From NCBI GenBank assembly GCA_913065125.1, contig CAJYAG010000002.1:620001-684000 (forward strand): a stretch of DNA of 64,000 nucleotides, given 5' to 3'. The notes below the pieces were generated by a model. That model was not told the origin of the DNA. It did no database searches and worked only from the letters and a program-made list of their open reading frames with translations. Within the stretch, counting starts at the first letter, position 1. Every line of letters begins with the position of its first letter. Shown here piece after piece: positions 18,044-28,403 of the stretch. A program made the position numbers and the translations under genes. This DNA is from an uncultured Flavobacteriaceae bacterium. Lineage in GTDB: Bacteria; Bacteroidota; Bacteroidia; Flavobacteriales; Flavobacteriaceae.

Positions 18044-18062
18044 TGTAACAATTATTGTTACA
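18044..18062. promoter_or_regulatory. 19-bp perfect palindrome, putative operator
   Basis: TGTAACAAT-T-ATTGTTACA, 9-bp arms around one base, placed 34-52 bp upstream of the DUF4286 start and between it and the stop of the upstream TPR gene. The size and symmetry suit a dimeric regulator. A T-run follows on the plus strand, but no plus-strand gene ends here, so a terminator role is less likely. Confidence 0.5.
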
Positions 18063-18082
18063 CTTTTTTTTTGATACTTTAT

Positions 18083-19855
18083 TTAATTGATTGTATCTCC
18101 TCTGAGCTTTCTGTATTTTTTTCTAGCATCCACTAAATAAATACTCGAAGGATGTTCAAAAATAATCTTTTGATAATACTCAGAAGCCTTTTCTGTATTA
18201 TTTAATTGATTGTAATAAATTTCGGCAATTTGATAGAGCGAATCATCTACAAAAATACCTTCTTTATCCAAAGCAATTATGTAAGTATAACTGTCAATAG
18301 CTTTTTGAAACTGCTTGGTTTTTGTATATAAACTTGCTTGTTTAAAGAGCGCTTCATCTTCTATTTTCTGACCTTTATACGCTGTTATTACTTTTTGTAA
18401 AGTGTCAATAGCTTGAGTATTTTTATTTTGATATGCTAACAAATCAGCTTTTGCATACAATTGCAAACCAAGGTCTAAAGAATCTTTTGGTTGATTGTCT
18501 GAAATGATTAAAAACAAATCCAACGCATCATTTGCAATTAATTGTGTGGTAGAAGCTTTTAGTACTTTTAGTTGTGCAAACGCCCATTTAAAATCGTTTT
18601 TAAAATAAGAAGTTTGTGCAACTTTAAATCGTGCTTCTTGCGCTAACGGATGATTTTTAATACTTGTTTGTACTTGAGAGAAGTAAATTAATGCACGGTT
18701 ATAATTCCCAATAAACACATGAACATCACCCAGTTTTAATTTAATTGCTGCTTTTTGAAACTTCGATTTAGCAATTTCCATAGCGTTTGTTAAAATAGCG
18801 ATTGCTTGTTCCGGTTCATTTTTCTTAAAAGTTAAGTATTCTGCATATTCTAATTGAATCTTTAAGGTTGTAGATTTTTTTCCATAACGCGTAAAAATGG
18901 CATCAAAAAGCGAATCGATATTTTCTTGATTGGTAGCAATTGCTATTTTAACCGAATACAAGTTTGCAGTTAAAATTTGATCTATAAACGGACTTTTCTC
19001 CAAGATAAAATCAAAGCATTTTTTTGCAGTATCAAAAGCGTTGTTATTGTAAGCATTGTACCCTAAATTGATAATATTTACAATGTATTCTGGATTTCTA
19101 TTAAACAATGCTTTTTCTTGAATGAGCGCTTTTTCATATTCTTTTTGTTGGATAAAGAGCCAACTCAATAATCGATTCCAAACATCTTTTGGATTGCTAA
19201 CCGATTTTTTAATCAATGCTTTTTTAAATAAAATATTGTTGTTGTTTAATGGGTCATCCGTAATATATCTGCTTGTAAATTGTTGAACTGTATTTAGGTA
19301 ATTCTCGTTTTTGTCAATCAAATCAATATATGAAGTAAACATTTTTTCAAAATCCCCTTTTTCTCCATAAATCTGAGCAATTTGAAATTCATAATTAGCA
19401 TTTTCATTATATCGCATTGTTTCTTCATAAGCCAAAATTGCATACTCTAACAATGCATTATCATTAAACAACCTTCCAATAAAACCGCCCATTCCAGTAT
19501 TTGTTTTTATAGAAATTATGGCTTTGTCATAATATGTTTTAGCGATTTCTTTTTGCTGTTGCTTTTCGTAATTATAACCTAACTCAACATATAAATAAGA
19601 ATGTGTCGGGTATTTTATCAAGCGTTCTTTTAAGAGTTTGTCTACAGTTTCAAATTGCGATGTTTCTTGATAAGAACTAATTAATCTTTTTAAATATGTT
19701 GTGTTAAAAGGGTTTTTATCAGAGAGCACTTTAAATAATTGTGTTGCTTTTTCATATGCTCCATCTCTATAATATCTTTCAGCTAAAAGATAGTTTTCTT
19801 GCCCATAACATAATGAGCTAAAGAAGATAAAAAAGAGAATGATGGTTTTTTTCAT
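18083..19855 (-). CDS. Exported tetratricopeptide repeat protein
   Basis: A 590-aa protein with a signal peptide (MKKTIILFFIFFSSLCYGQ). At least eight TPR-like units are seen, including YLYVELGYNYEKQQQKEIAK, IAKSKFQKAAIKLKLGDVHV, DEALFKQASLYTKTKQFQKA and DDSLYQIAEIYYNQLNNTEK. The start at 19855 was preferred over the longer frame (19876) because it begins with a proper signal peptide and a -7 element (19862-19869) covers the extra codons. Likely a periplasmic scaffold; in Flavobacteria this protein is common, with unknown partner. Confidence 0.85.
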   Translation of the reverse strand: MKKTIILFFIFFSSLCYGQENYLLAERYYRDGAYEKATQLFKVLSDKNPFNTTYLKRLISSYQETSQFETVDKLLKERLIKYPTHSYLYVELGYNYEKQQQKEIAKTYYDKAIISIKTNTGMGGFIGRLFNDNALLEYAILAYEETMRYNENANYEFQIAQIYGEKGDFEKMFTSYIDLIDKNENYLNTVQQFTSRYITDDPLNNNNILFKKALIKKSVSNPKDVWNRLLSWLFIQQKEYEKALIQEKALFNRNPEYIVNIINLGYNAYNNNAFDTAKKCFDFILEKSPFIDQILTANLYSVKIAIATNQENIDSLFDAIFTRYGKKSTTLKIQLEYAEYLTFKKNEPEQAIAILTNAMEIAKSKFQKAAIKLKLGDVHVFIGNYNRALIYFSQVQTSIKNHPLAQEARFKVAQTSYFKNDFKWAFAQLKVLKASTTQLIANDALDLFLIISDNQPKDSLDLGLQLYAKADLLAYQNKNTQAIDTLQKVITAYKGQKIEDEALFKQASLYTKTKQFQKAIDSYTYIIALDKEGIFVDDSLYQIAEIYYNQLNNTEKASEYYQKIIFEHPSSIYLVDARKKYRKLRGDTIN

Positions 19856-19861
19856 GACATT

Positions 19862-19869
19862 CAAAGATA
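19862..19869 (-). promoter_or_regulatory. -7 element of the TPR gene
   Basis: Reverse strand TATCTTTG, exact to TAnnTTTG, 6 nt upstream of the chosen ATG. It supports the shorter start for the TPR protein. Confidence 0.45.
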
Positions 19870-19980
19870 AGAACAAGAACGTTAAATTTTTATTAAATCA
19901 GACGATTTCTAAAAACACAATGTAACATTTTGGCACAAAACTTGTCTATAAGATATAAGAACTAACAAAATTTAGAAATT

Positions 19981-20124
19981 ATGAACGAATTAACTAAACA
20001 ATACGAAAAAGCAAAAAACAACGCTAAAGTGTTTATGCAAAACGGACAAATAGCTGCCTATTTAAATGCTTTATTAGAAATGAATAAATATAAAAGATTA
20101 ATGGTTGCAGTTGTTGCAAACTAG
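19981..20124 (+). CDS. 47-aa conserved-looking small helical protein
   Basis: A 48-codon frame from ATG 19981 to TAG. The product begins MNELTKQYEKAKNNAKVFMQ and continues NGQIAAYLNALLEMNKYKRL before ending MVAVVAN. It has balanced composition and amphipathic helices with no signal peptide, unlike a random AT-rich ORF, and I believe similar small proteins exist in other Flavobacteriaceae. It lies between the divergent TPR gene and the convergent serS, and the CAGT-type repeat copy B follows its stop codon. Function unknown. Confidence 0.6.
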   Translation: MNELTKQYEKAKNNAKVFMQNGQIAAYLNALLEMNKYKRLMVAVVAN

Positions 20125-20126
20125 AT

Positions 20127-20185
20127 TGCAGTTTACAGTACCAGTAAGCAGTTTTTTACTGACTGAAAACTGTAACTGAAAACTA
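20127..20185. repeat. CAGT/ACTG-type intergenic repeat, copy B
   Basis: Contains CAGTTTACAGTACCAGTAAG, then CAGTTTTTTACTGACTG and ACTGTAACTGAAAACT. It fills the gap between the small ORF and the serS stop and shares CAGTTTTTTACTG with copy A. Confidence 0.6.
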
Positions 20186-20186
20186 C

Positions 20187-21461
20187 CTACTCAATAACGT
20201 CAAAACCACAATACGGCACTAAAGCATCTGGAATTTTAATGCCATTTTCGGTTTGGTAGTTTTCTAAAATTCCTGCTAAAACCCTTGGCAACGCAAGAGA
20301 ACTTCCGTTTAATGTATGTGCTAGCTGACTTTTTCCTTCTTTATTTTTAAAACGAAGCTTTAGCCTATTTGCTTGATATGTTTCAAAGTTTGAAGCAGAA
20401 CTAATTTCTAACCATCTATCTTGCGCTGTAGAAAACACTTCAAAATCGAATGTTAATGCAGAGGTAAAACCTGTATCGCCACCACACAAACGTAAAATTC
20501 TGTAAGGTAATTTTAATTCTCTTAAAATTTCTTTGATGTGCTCTACCATTCCGTTTAACGCATTATAAGAATTATCTGGATGTTCTATTCGTACAATTTC
20601 TACTTTGTCAAATTGATGCAATCTGTTTAAACCTCTAACATGTGCACCGTAACTTCCAGCTTCACGACGAAAACAAGGCGTATAACCTGTGCAAGTTATT
20701 GGAAAATCACTTTCAGAAATTAAATTTCCACGAAACATATTTGTAATGGGCACTTCTGCAGTCGGAATTAAATATAAATCATCTACTGTAGCATGATACA
20801 TTTGTCCGTCTTTATCTGGCAATTGCCCAGTTGCAGTTGCAGACTCTGTATTTACCAAATGCGGAACTTGTACTTCTGTGTAACCCGCTTCTGTATTTTT
20901 ATCTAAAAAATAATTGATTAAAGCACGTTGCAATTTTGCTCCTTTTCCTTTATAAACAGGAAATCCTGCACCTGTAATTTTGGTTCCTAACTCAAAATCT
21001 ATGATGTCGTATTTTTTTGCTAATTCCCAATGTGGCAATGCATTTTTTCCTAAATCAGGGATTGTGCCTTCAGAAAAAACAGTTTCGTTATCTTCTTCAG
21101 ATTTCCCAGCTTTTACCGATGCGTGTGGTATATTCGGAATTTGATATAACAACTCTTGTAACGCATTTGTAAAATCGTTTAACTGTTCTGTTAACGCTTT
21201 AGATTGCTCTTTAAGTTGTGTTGTTTTTTCTTTTAAAAGATTTGCTTTTTGTGCTTGACCAGATTTAAAAAGTTCTCCTATTTCTTTCGAAATAGTATTA
21301 GATTCTGCTAAAATAGTGTCTAATGATGTTTGTGTATTTCTACGATTTTCATCCGTAGATAAAACAGCATTAATGATTGTTTCTGCATCTGCAAAATTAC
21401 GTTTAGCCAAACCGTCTAAAACAGTTTGTTTGTGGTCTCTAATAAACTGAACTTGTAACAT
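20187..21461 (-). CDS. serS: Seryl-tRNA synthetase
   Basis: A 424-aa class II synthetase charging tRNA-Ser. The N-terminal coiled-coil arm (residues 25-110), motif 1 region, motif 2 (TPCFRREAGSYGAHVRGLNR) and motif 3 (ISSASNFETYQANRLKLRF) are all there, as is the TEVQVPHLVNTESATATGQL segment. Start: the ATG at 21461 gives the canonical MLQVQFIRDHKQ; the longer frame would start at a TTG that lies inside the promoter -7 element. A good flavobacterial promoter is at 21483-21513. Confidence 0.97.
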   Translation of the reverse strand: MLQVQFIRDHKQTVLDGLAKRNFADAETIINAVLSTDENRRNTQTSLDTILAESNTISKEIGELFKSGQAQKANLLKEKTTQLKEQSKALTEQLNDFTNALQELLYQIPNIPHASVKAGKSEEDNETVFSEGTIPDLGKNALPHWELAKKYDIIDFELGTKITGAGFPVYKGKGAKLQRALINYFLDKNTEAGYTEVQVPHLVNTESATATGQLPDKDGQMYHATVDDLYLIPTAEVPITNMFRGNLISESDFPITCTGYTPCFRREAGSYGAHVRGLNRLHQFDKVEIVRIEHPDNSYNALNGMVEHIKEILRELKLPYRILRLCGGDTGFTSALTFDFEVFSTAQDRWLEISSASNFETYQANRLKLRFKNKEGKSQLAHTLNGSSLALPRVLAGILENYQTENGIKIPDALVPYCGFDVIE

Positions 21462-21482
21462 TTTTATCTTTTTTAAGAGCCA

Positions 21483-21513
21483 CAAAGATAAAGCAACTAC
21501 AACAATCTACCAA
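21483..21513 (-). promoter_or_regulatory. serS promoter
   Basis: Reverse strand: TTG at 21511-21513, 20-nt spacer, TATCTTTG at 21483-21490. It matches the flavobacterial TTG-N19/20-TAnnTTTG pattern and decides the serS start. Confidence 0.65.
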
Positions 21514-21519
21514 TGCCTT

Positions 21520-22452
21520 TTAAAGAATGTTTTCAATGTAATTTAATGCTATTTCTCTGTCTTTTTTTATCTGTGAAATCAGTTTTTCTACAGAATCAAA
21601 TTTTTCTTCATCTCTTAAAAAATACAAAACTTCTATGGTTAAGTTCTGACCATAAAGATCGTTGTTAAAGTCAAAAAAATGAATTTCAATGGTTTGGTGT
21701 TTTCCTTCTAAGGTTGGCCTAAAACCAATATTCATCATTCCAAAAACAATTGTGTTGTCAATTTTTGACTTTACAACGTACACACCTGTTTTAGGAATCA
21801 ATTTATAAGCTTCTTTGATACTTAGATTGGCTGTTGGAAATCCAATTTTACCGCCTAATTGTTTGCCGTTTACCACAGTTCCGTTTAACATAAAGTGGTA
21901 ACCCAAATATTTGTTAGCAGTTTTTATGTTTTTTTCGGATAATGCTTTTCTAATTTTGGTAGAGCTTACCGCAACGTCATTGATGTCTTGTGCCGGAATT
22001 TCTTCAACTTCAAAATTGTATAAATGGCTGTATTCTGTAAGTTGTTCTAAATTACCTTCTCTATTTTTTCCAAAATGATGATCGTAACCAATAATTAACT
22101 TTGAAGTATGCAATTGATTTACCAGTACTTTTCTCACAAAATCTAAGGCTGTTAATCTCGAAAACTCCATGCTAAATGGATGTATAATTAAATAATCCAA
22201 TCCAGTTTTTGATAATAATTCTGCTCTTTCATCAATGGTATTTATCAATTCTATAGAAGCATTTTGTTGTAAAACCATACGAGGATGCGGAAAAAACGTC
22301 AATAAAACAGCTTTTTTACCTAACTGTTTTGCAGTTGTTACAACTTGCTCTATTATTTTTTGATGCCCTATATGAACTCCATCAAAAGTACCAATAGTTA
22401 CAACTGTGCCTTCTGTGTGACGATAATTAGAAAGAGAATGGATAATTTCCAA
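21520..22452 (-). CDS. ribF: Bifunctional riboflavin kinase / FAD synthetase
   Basis: A 310-aa RibF that phosphorylates riboflavin to FMN and adenylylates FMN to FAD. The N-terminal nucleotidyltransferase shows GTFDGVHIGHQKI (residues 22-34) and GYDHHFGKNREG; the C-terminal flavokinase shows GKQLGGKIGFPTANLSI, a GVYVVKS strand and MMNIGFRPTLEGK. The whole is of normal length. Preceded by a promoter at 22470-22498. serS follows in the same orientation with its own promoter overlapping the end of ribF. Confidence 0.96.
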   Translation of the reverse strand: MEIIHSLSNYRHTEGTVVTIGTFDGVHIGHQKIIEQVVTTAKQLGKKAVLLTFFPHPRMVLQQNASIELINTIDERAELLSKTGLDYLIIHPFSMEFSRLTALDFVRKVLVNQLHTSKLIIGYDHHFGKNREGNLEQLTEYSHLYNFEVEEIPAQDINDVAVSSTKIRKALSEKNIKTANKYLGYHFMLNGTVVNGKQLGGKIGFPTANLSIKEAYKLIPKTGVYVVKSKIDNTIVFGMMNIGFRPTLEGKHQTIEIHFFDFNNDLYGQNLTIEVLYFLRDEEKFDSVEKLISQIKKDREIALNYIENIL

Positions 22453-22469
22453 CTGATATAAGATTTGTG

Positions 22470-22498
22470 CAAAGTTACAACTTGCCTTTTTGTTTCAA
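22470..22498 (-). promoter_or_regulatory. ribF promoter
   Basis: Reverse strand: TTG (22496-22498), 18-nt spacer, TAACTTTG (22470-22477), about 18 nt upstream of the ribF ATG. Confidence 0.55.
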
Positions 22499-22638
22499 AG
22501 AAAAATTTATAAGAAAACAAGACTGTAATATTAATATTTTGAAATAAAAAAAAGATAAATATTTAAATTTATGACTACTTCTTTAACTAATTCAAAAAAA
22601 TTTGTACTTTGCAGAATAGATAACAAATATTTTACATT

Positions 22639-25488
22639 ATGAAAAAACTATTACTTGTTGCGTTTGCAATGTTTACCAGCGTAATTATGTTTGCTCAGAC
22701 AACAGTCTCAGGAACAGTTACAGACGCTGATGGCGAGCCTCTTCCGGGAGCCAATATTAAAGTGGAAAGGAAGTCGGTTGGTACTAATACCGATTTTGAT
22801 GGAAAATTCACAATCACTGTAACGGATTTGCCGCCCTTTAATCTAGAAATCTCTATGCTAGGTTATAAAGCTCAGAAAGTTGCGATTACAAAGAACAATC
22901 AAGTGGTTTCAGTTTCTTTAATTGAAAACGCTACTTCTCTAGACGAAGTTGTAATCTCTGCTTCTCGTACTCCAGAACGTATTATGGAATCTCCTGTTAC
23001 TGTTGAAAGAATGGATATTAGAGCAATAAGAAACACTTCTTCACCAACATTTTATGATGGTTTAGAGAATCTAAAAGGCGTTGATGTAAATTCAAATAGT
23101 TTAACATTTAAATCTGTTAATACACGTGGGTTTGCAACGTTTTCTAATGAGCGTTTTATGCAATTAGTAGACGGAATGGACAATTCATCTCCAGCATTAA
23201 ACTTTGCTTTAGGAAATTTATTAGGAATGTCTGAATTAGACGTAAATACAGTTGAGTTATTGCCAGGTGCTTCTTCTGCACTTTATGGTGCAAATGCATT
23301 TAATGGTATTATGTTTATGACAAGTAAGTCACCTTTCGATAGCCAAGGAATTAGTTATGTATTAAAATCAGGAATGACCTCTCAAGATGCTGCCGGAACA
23401 AATGAATATGTAGACACAAGCATTAGAATGGCGTATGCATTTTCTGATTATTTTGCAGCAAAAGCAACTTTATCTTATTTAAAAGGTACTGAATGGTATG
23501 CTACAGATTATAGAGATGAAGTAAACCCAGCATCTACAAGTCACGCTGGTAATCCAGCTTATAACGGATTAAACGTTTATGGTGATGAAGTTGGAACGAC
23601 TCTTAATTGGGATGAATTAGCTTCAGTTCCTGCAGGTACTTTAGGCTCATCAAGAGTAACAAGAACAGGATATACTGATAATGACTTAATGGACAATAGT
23701 GCTAAAAGTGTAAAGTTAGGAATCTCTTTAAACTATAGACCTTTAGGAAACGACCGTGTAGAGGTAATTTGGAATTCTAAATACGGAACAGGAAATACAA
23801 TTTACCAAGGTCAAAACAGATACAATATCAAAAACTTCTATATGTCTCAACATAAATTAGAGGTAAAAGGGAAAAACTTTTTTGTAAGAGGTTACGTTAC
23901 TCAAGAAGATGCAGGGGATTCTTATGATACTCGTTTTGCAGCGATTAATATCAATAGACAATGGAAAGGTGATACACAATGGTTTCAAGAATATGCAGGT
24001 GCATATTTAGGAGCTTTTGCAGGACTTGGAGTTCCAGGGATGAATCACGATGCAGCAAGAGCTTTTGCAGACAGAAACAGATTGATACCAGGTACACCTG
24101 GATATGAAGCAGCGAAAGCAAAAGTAACAGCAGACCCAGATTTAACAACAGGTTCTAAGTTTCAGGACAATACAAAGTTATACCATGCAGACGCAAACGT
24201 AAACTTAAGAGATTATATCGATTTTGCTGAAGTACAAGTTGGAGGGTCTTTTAGAAAATATTCTTTAAATTCTCACGGAACAATTTTTACAGATTACGAT
24301 GGACCAATCAACTATAATGAATATGGTGCTTATGTTCAGATTCAAGATAAATTTATGGACGACAGATTAAAAGTAACTGCTTCTGGAAGATATGACAAAG
24401 CACAAAACTTTAAAGGAAATGTTTCTCCAAGATTATCTTTAGCATATGCTGCTGGTGAAGACAAGAACCACAACTTTAGAGCTTCAGTTCAAACAGGTTT
24501 TAGAAACCCTACTACTCAAGATCAATATATTGGATTAGATGCCGGAGCAGGAATCTTAGTGGGTACTGCACCAGATAATATCGATAGATATGAATCATCA
24601 CCATATACATTAGGAATTAGCCCAGCTTTAGCAGGATATATTAATGCAGTTACAGGTGGAGCAAGCGGAATTGGTACTACAAAAGTATTAACAGGTAGAG
24701 CTGCTTATAGTAATTCTTGGACAGCAAGTTCTGTTGGGAAGTTTTCACAAACTAAAAACCCAGCAGACTTAAAAAAATCTAATGTAGATTTTGTGAAGCC
24801 AGAACATGTAACAGCTTTTGAAGTTGGATATAGAGGTATAATAGAAGGATTTACAATTGATTTAAATGCTTACTACAATAAATATAAAGACTTTATTGCA
24901 AGTGAAAATGTGGTTGCTCCATTATATGGTAGCGTTGGTTTAACAGACGCTGTTGATTTAGGACCAGCTACAGGAGGTCAACAGGGTATCACTCCAATTG
25001 CTTTAATTGCTTTAGGTAACGGAGATTATAAAGGTGTGGCTTTTGATACAAACTCTGATGCAGACATTACTTCTGCAGGAGCAGGAATTAGTGTTGGAAC
25101 TAAAGTTTTCAACGGATTCGATCTAAGTTTTAATTATTCATTTGCTAAATTTAACGAAAGCGGTGCAAGCAACCCAGATTTTGAAGCAGGATTTAATACA
25201 CCAGAGCACAAATTTAAAATGCAATTTGGGAAAACTGACTTGCTTAAAAATTTAGGTTTTAATGTAAACTTTAGATGGCAAGATGCTTTCTTATGGCAAT
25301 CTTCTTTCTATGATGGAACAATTGATGCTAGATCAGTAATTGATGCTCAAGTAAACTATAGAATGCCAAAATGGAAATCTACTTTAAAAGTAGGTGGAGC
25401 TAATTTAGGTGGTAAAGAATACTTTAGTGCACCAGGAGTTGGTGGAATTGGTTCTCAATACTATGTTTCTTGGACAATCAATCCATAA
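22639..25488 (+). CDS. TonB-dependent outer-membrane receptor with N-terminal carboxypeptidase-regulatory-like domain
   Basis: A 949-aa outer-membrane receptor. A signal peptide (residues 1-19, MFTSVIMFAQ) is followed by a CarboxypepD_reg-like domain (about 22-100; VSGTVTDADGEPLPGANIKV), a TonB box-like SLDEVVISASRTPE, a plug domain (ESPVTVERMDI, YDGLENLKGVDVNSNSLTFK, LPGASSALYGANAFNGIMFM) and a large beta barrel ending in aromatic YYVSWTINP. There is no SusD-type partner nearby, so it is not a typical polysaccharide SusC pair; the ligand (siderophore, vitamin, peptide) is unknown. Monocistronic, with a strong terminator at 25508-25540. Confidence 0.93.
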   Translation: MKKLLLVAFAMFTSVIMFAQTTVSGTVTDADGEPLPGANIKVERKSVGTNTDFDGKFTITVTDLPPFNLEISMLGYKAQKVAITKNNQVVSVSLIENATSLDEVVISASRTPERIMESPVTVERMDIRAIRNTSSPTFYDGLENLKGVDVNSNSLTFKSVNTRGFATFSNERFMQLVDGMDNSSPALNFALGNLLGMSELDVNTVELLPGASSALYGANAFNGIMFMTSKSPFDSQGISYVLKSGMTSQDAAGTNEYVDTSIRMAYAFSDYFAAKATLSYLKGTEWYATDYRDEVNPASTSHAGNPAYNGLNVYGDEVGTTLNWDELASVPAGTLGSSRVTRTGYTDNDLMDNSAKSVKLGISLNYRPLGNDRVEVIWNSKYGTGNTIYQGQNRYNIKNFYMSQHKLEVKGKNFFVRGYVTQEDAGDSYDTRFAAININRQWKGDTQWFQEYAGAYLGAFAGLGVPGMNHDAARAFADRNRLIPGTPGYEAAKAKVTADPDLTTGSKFQDNTKLYHADANVNLRDYIDFAEVQVGGSFRKYSLNSHGTIFTDYDGPINYNEYGAYVQIQDKFMDDRLKVTASGRYDKAQNFKGNVSPRLSLAYAAGEDKNHNFRASVQTGFRNPTTQDQYIGLDAGAGILVGTAPDNIDRYESSPYTLGISPALAGYINAVTGGASGIGTTKVLTGRAAYSNSWTASSVGKFSQTKNPADLKKSNVDFVKPEHVTAFEVGYRGIIEGFTIDLNAYYNKYKDFIASENVVAPLYGSVGLTDAVDLGPATGGQQGITPIALIALGNGDYKGVAFDTNSDADITSAGAGISVGTKVFNGFDLSFNYSFAKFNESGASNPDFEAGFNTPEHKFKMQFGKTDLLKNLGFNVNFRWQDAFLWQSSFYDGTIDARSVIDAQVNYRMPKWKSTLKVGGANLGGKEYFSAPGVGGIGSQYYVSWTINP

Positions 25489-25507
25489 TAAAATAATGTA
25501 AAATAGT

Positions 25508-25540
25508 AAAAGCCTTTTGAGAAATCAAAAGGCTTTTTTT
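25508..25540 (+). terminator. Intrinsic terminator of the TonB receptor gene
   Basis: Stem AAAAGCCTTTTGA / TCAAAAGGCTTTT with GAAA tetraloop and a T-run. Confidence 0.9.
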
Positions 25541-25566
25541 AGTACTTAATTTAAATTTTCAACAAT

Positions 25567-25601
25567 AAAAAAACCACTTAGATTTCTAAGTGGTTTTTTT
25601 T
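25567..25601. terminator. Bidirectional terminator, serving the sdh operon
   Basis: Stem AAAAAACCACTTAGA / TCTAAGTGGTTTTTT with T-runs on both strands, just after the sdhB stop codon. Confidence 0.85.
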
Positions 25602-25618
25602 ATAATTAGAATACTTAG

Positions 25619-26368
25619 TTATCCTTTTAAACTAGCGCTTAAATATTCTCTGTTCATACGAGCAATGTTTTCTAAAGAAATTCCTTTCGGACATTCAACT
25701 TCACATGCTCCAGTGTTTGTACAGTTACCAAACCCTTCAGCATCCATTTGAGCAACCATGTTTAAAACACGATCTGTAGCTTCAACTTGCCCTTGTGGTA
25801 ACAATGCATATTGAGAAACTTTTGCTCCAACAAATAACATTGCAGAAGAGTTTTTACAAGTTGCAACACAAGCTCCACAACCAATACAGGCAGCAGCATC
25901 CATTGCTTCATCAGCATCGTGTTTAGAAATTGGAATTGCATTTGCATCTTGTGTGTTACCAGATGTGTTTACAGAAATAAATCCTCCAGCTTGTTGAATA
26001 CGTTCAAAAGAAGTTCTATCAACCACTAAATCTTTTATTACAGGAAATGCTTTTGCTCTAAATGGTTCAATAGTAATTGTATCGCCATCTTTAAACATAC
26101 GCATATGTAGTTGACAGGTTGTTACACCACGATCTGGACCATGAGCTTCTCCGTTTATATACATAGAGCACATTCCACAGATTCCTTCTCTACAATCGTG
26201 ATCAAAAGCTACAGGCTCTTCGCCAGTGTTTATTAATTGTTCGTTCAATACATCCATCATTTCTAAGAATGACATGTGTTCTGAAATTTCAGTCACTTTG
26301 TATTCAACCATTTGCCCTTTATCTTTGGCGCTTTTCTGTCTCCAGATTTTTAATGTTAAATTCATCAT
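25619..26368 (-). CDS. sdhB: Succinate dehydrogenase/fumarate reductase iron-sulfur subunit
   Basis: A 249-aa subunit carrying three Fe-S clusters. The [2Fe-2S] ligands are in [20 protein letters not shown] with the fourth Cys in TTCQLHM; the [4Fe-4S] site is [15 protein letters not shown] and the [3Fe-4S] site [15 protein letters not shown]. It passes electrons from SdhA to the membrane cytochrome b. Start may be the first or second Met (MMNLTLKIW). Last gene of sdhCAB. Confidence 0.97.
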   Translation of the reverse strand: MMNLTLKIWRQKSAKDKGQMVEYKVTEISEHMSFLEMMDVLNEQLINTGEEPVAFDHDCREGICGMCSMYINGEAHGPDRGVTTCQLHMRMFKDGDTITIEPFRAKAFPVIKDLVVDRTSFERIQQAGGFISVNTSGNTQDANAIPISKHDADEAMDAAACIGCGACVATCKNSSAMLFVGAKVSQYALLPQGQVEATDRVLNMVAQMDAEGFGNCTNTGACEVECPKGISLENIARMNREYLSASLKG

Positions 26369-26375
26369 GTCTTTC

Positions 26376-28391
26376 TTATTTATATGAACGTTGTTTTAAT
26401 TCAATATCGTTAAACTCTAATTCTTCTTTATGCAATACTGCGTCTGCAGGTTCTCCTTTGTATTCCCAGGCAGCTACAAAAGCGTAGTCTTTATCGTTAC
26501 GTTTTGCTTCACCTTCTTGTAACCCGTCAGATTCTACAGATTCTTCTCTAAAGTGACCTCCACAAGATTCTTCTCTCATTAAGGCATCTTTAGCAAACAA
26601 TTCTCCTAATTCTAAGAAATCTGCAACTCTACCTGCTTTTTCTAATTCAGGATTCATTTCGTTTAATGCACCAGTTACCTTTACGTTTTTCCAGAAATCT
26701 TCACGCAAGGCTTTAATTTCTGCCATTGCTTCTGTCAACCCTTTTGCATTACGAGCCATTCCTACTTTATCCCACATAATTTTTCCTAATTTTTTGTGGT
26801 AATAATCTACAGAATGTTCTCCTTTATTGTTGATAAAGAAATCTAAACGATCTTTTACTTCTTTTTCAACTTCATCAAACTCTTTTGTGTCCGTCGGTAT
26901 TTTTCCTGTTCTAATGTCATTGGCTAAATAATCTCCAATAGTATAAGGTAATACAAAGTATCCATCAGCTAAACCTTGCATTAAAGCAGAAGCTCCTAAT
27001 CTATTTGCTCCGTGATCAGAGAAGTTTGCTTCTCCTATACAATACAATCCATCTACTGTGGTCATTAAATTATAATCAACCCAAACACCACCCATTGTGT
27101 AGTGTGTTGCAGGATAAATCATCATTGGCGTTTCGTATGGATTTTCATCAACGATTTTCTCATACATTTGGAATAAGTTTCCATATTTAGCTTCAACAAT
27201 TCCTTTTCCTAAATCGTAGACTTCTTTTTCTGTAGGGTTAGAAATATGATGTAATTTAGCTTGTTCTCTTCCGTAACGCTCTATTGCCGATTTAAAATCT
27301 AAATACACAGCTTCACCAGTTGCATTTACTCCATAACCAGCATCACAACGCTCTTTGGCTGCTCTTGAAGCCACATCACGAGGTACTAAATTACCAAATG
27401 CTGGATAGCGTCTTTCTAAGTAATAATCTCTTTCTTCCTCAGACAAATCAGTTGGTTTTTTACGACCTTCTCTTATTGCCATCACATCTTCCATCTTTTT
27501 TGGAACCCAAATACGGCCATCATTTCTAAGCGATTCTGACATCAATGTTAATTTTGATTGATAATCTCCAGAACGCGGAATACATGTTGGGTGAATTTGT
27601 GTATAACAAGGGTTTGCAAAGAATGCTCCTTTTTTATGAATTTTCCATGCTGCTGTTGCATTAGAACCCATTGCGTTGGTTGATAAGAAATAGACATTTC
27701 CGTATCCACCAGATGCAATTACAACTGCATGTGCAGAATGCCGCTCAATTTCTCCGGTAATTAAATTACGAGCAATAATTCCACGTGCTTTTCCATCAAT
27801 TTTTACGACATCTAACATTTCGTGACGATTGAACATTTCAATCTTTCCACGAGCAATTTGACGGTTCATTGCAGAATAAGCTCCTAATAATAATTGTTGT
27901 CCTGTTTGTCCTTTTGCATAAAAAGTTCTAGAAACTAAAACTCCACCAAAAGAACGGTTGTCTAACAAACCACCATAATCACGAGCAAAAGGAACTCCTT
28001 GTGCCACACATTGATCAATGATGTTTGCAGAAACTTCTGCCAAACGATACACGTTTGCTTCTCTTGAACGGTAATCTCCTCCTTTTACAGTATCGTAAAA
28101 TAAGCGGTAAAAAGAATCGCCATCACCTTGGTAATTTTTTGCTGCATTAATTCCTCCTTGCGCTGCAATTGAATGCGCTCTTCGTGGAGAATCTTGATAT
28201 GCAAATGCTTTTACATTGTACCCTAATTCTGCTAAAGTTGCAGAAGCAGATCCACCAGCTAAACCTGTACCAACCACAATAATATCAATATTACGTTTGT
28301 TGGCAGGGTTTACTAAATTTATTTTGTCTTTATAGGTGGTCCATTTATCTTTTAATGGGCCTTTTGGTATTTTTGAATCTAAAGTTGCCAT
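26376..28391 (-). CDS. sdhA: Succinate dehydrogenase/fumarate reductase flavoprotein subunit
   Basis: A 671-aa flavoprotein oxidising succinate to fumarate in the TCA cycle. The FAD-binding Rossmann motif is [19 protein letters not shown] (residues 39-57), followed by [20 protein letters not shown], whose His is the usual FAD attachment segment, and later [17 protein letters not shown] and [20 protein letters not shown] near the active site. Length and layout match the Bacteroidota three-subunit (cytochrome b558) type. 7 bp upstream of sdhB. Confidence 0.97.
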   Translation of the reverse strand: MATLDSKIPKGPLKDKWTTYKDKINLVNPANKRNIDIIVVGTGLAGGSASATLAELGYNVKAFAYQDSPRRAHSIAAQGGINAAKNYQGDGDSFYRLFYDTVKGGDYRSREANVYRLAEVSANIIDQCVAQGVPFARDYGGLLDNRSFGGVLVSRTFYAKGQTGQQLLLGAYSAMNRQIARGKIEMFNRHEMLDVVKIDGKARGIIARNLITGEIERHSAHAVVIASGGYGNVYFLSTNAMGSNATAAWKIHKKGAFFANPCYTQIHPTCIPRSGDYQSKLTLMSESLRNDGRIWVPKKMEDVMAIREGRKKPTDLSEEERDYYLERRYPAFGNLVPRDVASRAAKERCDAGYGVNATGEAVYLDFKSAIERYGREQAKLHHISNPTEKEVYDLGKGIVEAKYGNLFQMYEKIVDENPYETPMMIYPATHYTMGGVWVDYNLMTTVDGLYCIGEANFSDHGANRLGASALMQGLADGYFVLPYTIGDYLANDIRTGKIPTDTKEFDEVEKEVKDRLDFFINNKGEHSVDYYHKKLGKIMWDKVGMARNAKGLTEAMAEIKALREDFWKNVKVTGALNEMNPELEKAGRVADFLELGELFAKDALMREESCGGHFREESVESDGLQEGEAKRNDKDYAFVAAWEYKGEPADAVLHKEELEFNDIELKQRSYK

Positions 28392-28403
28392 ACTGTTTTT
28401 GTA

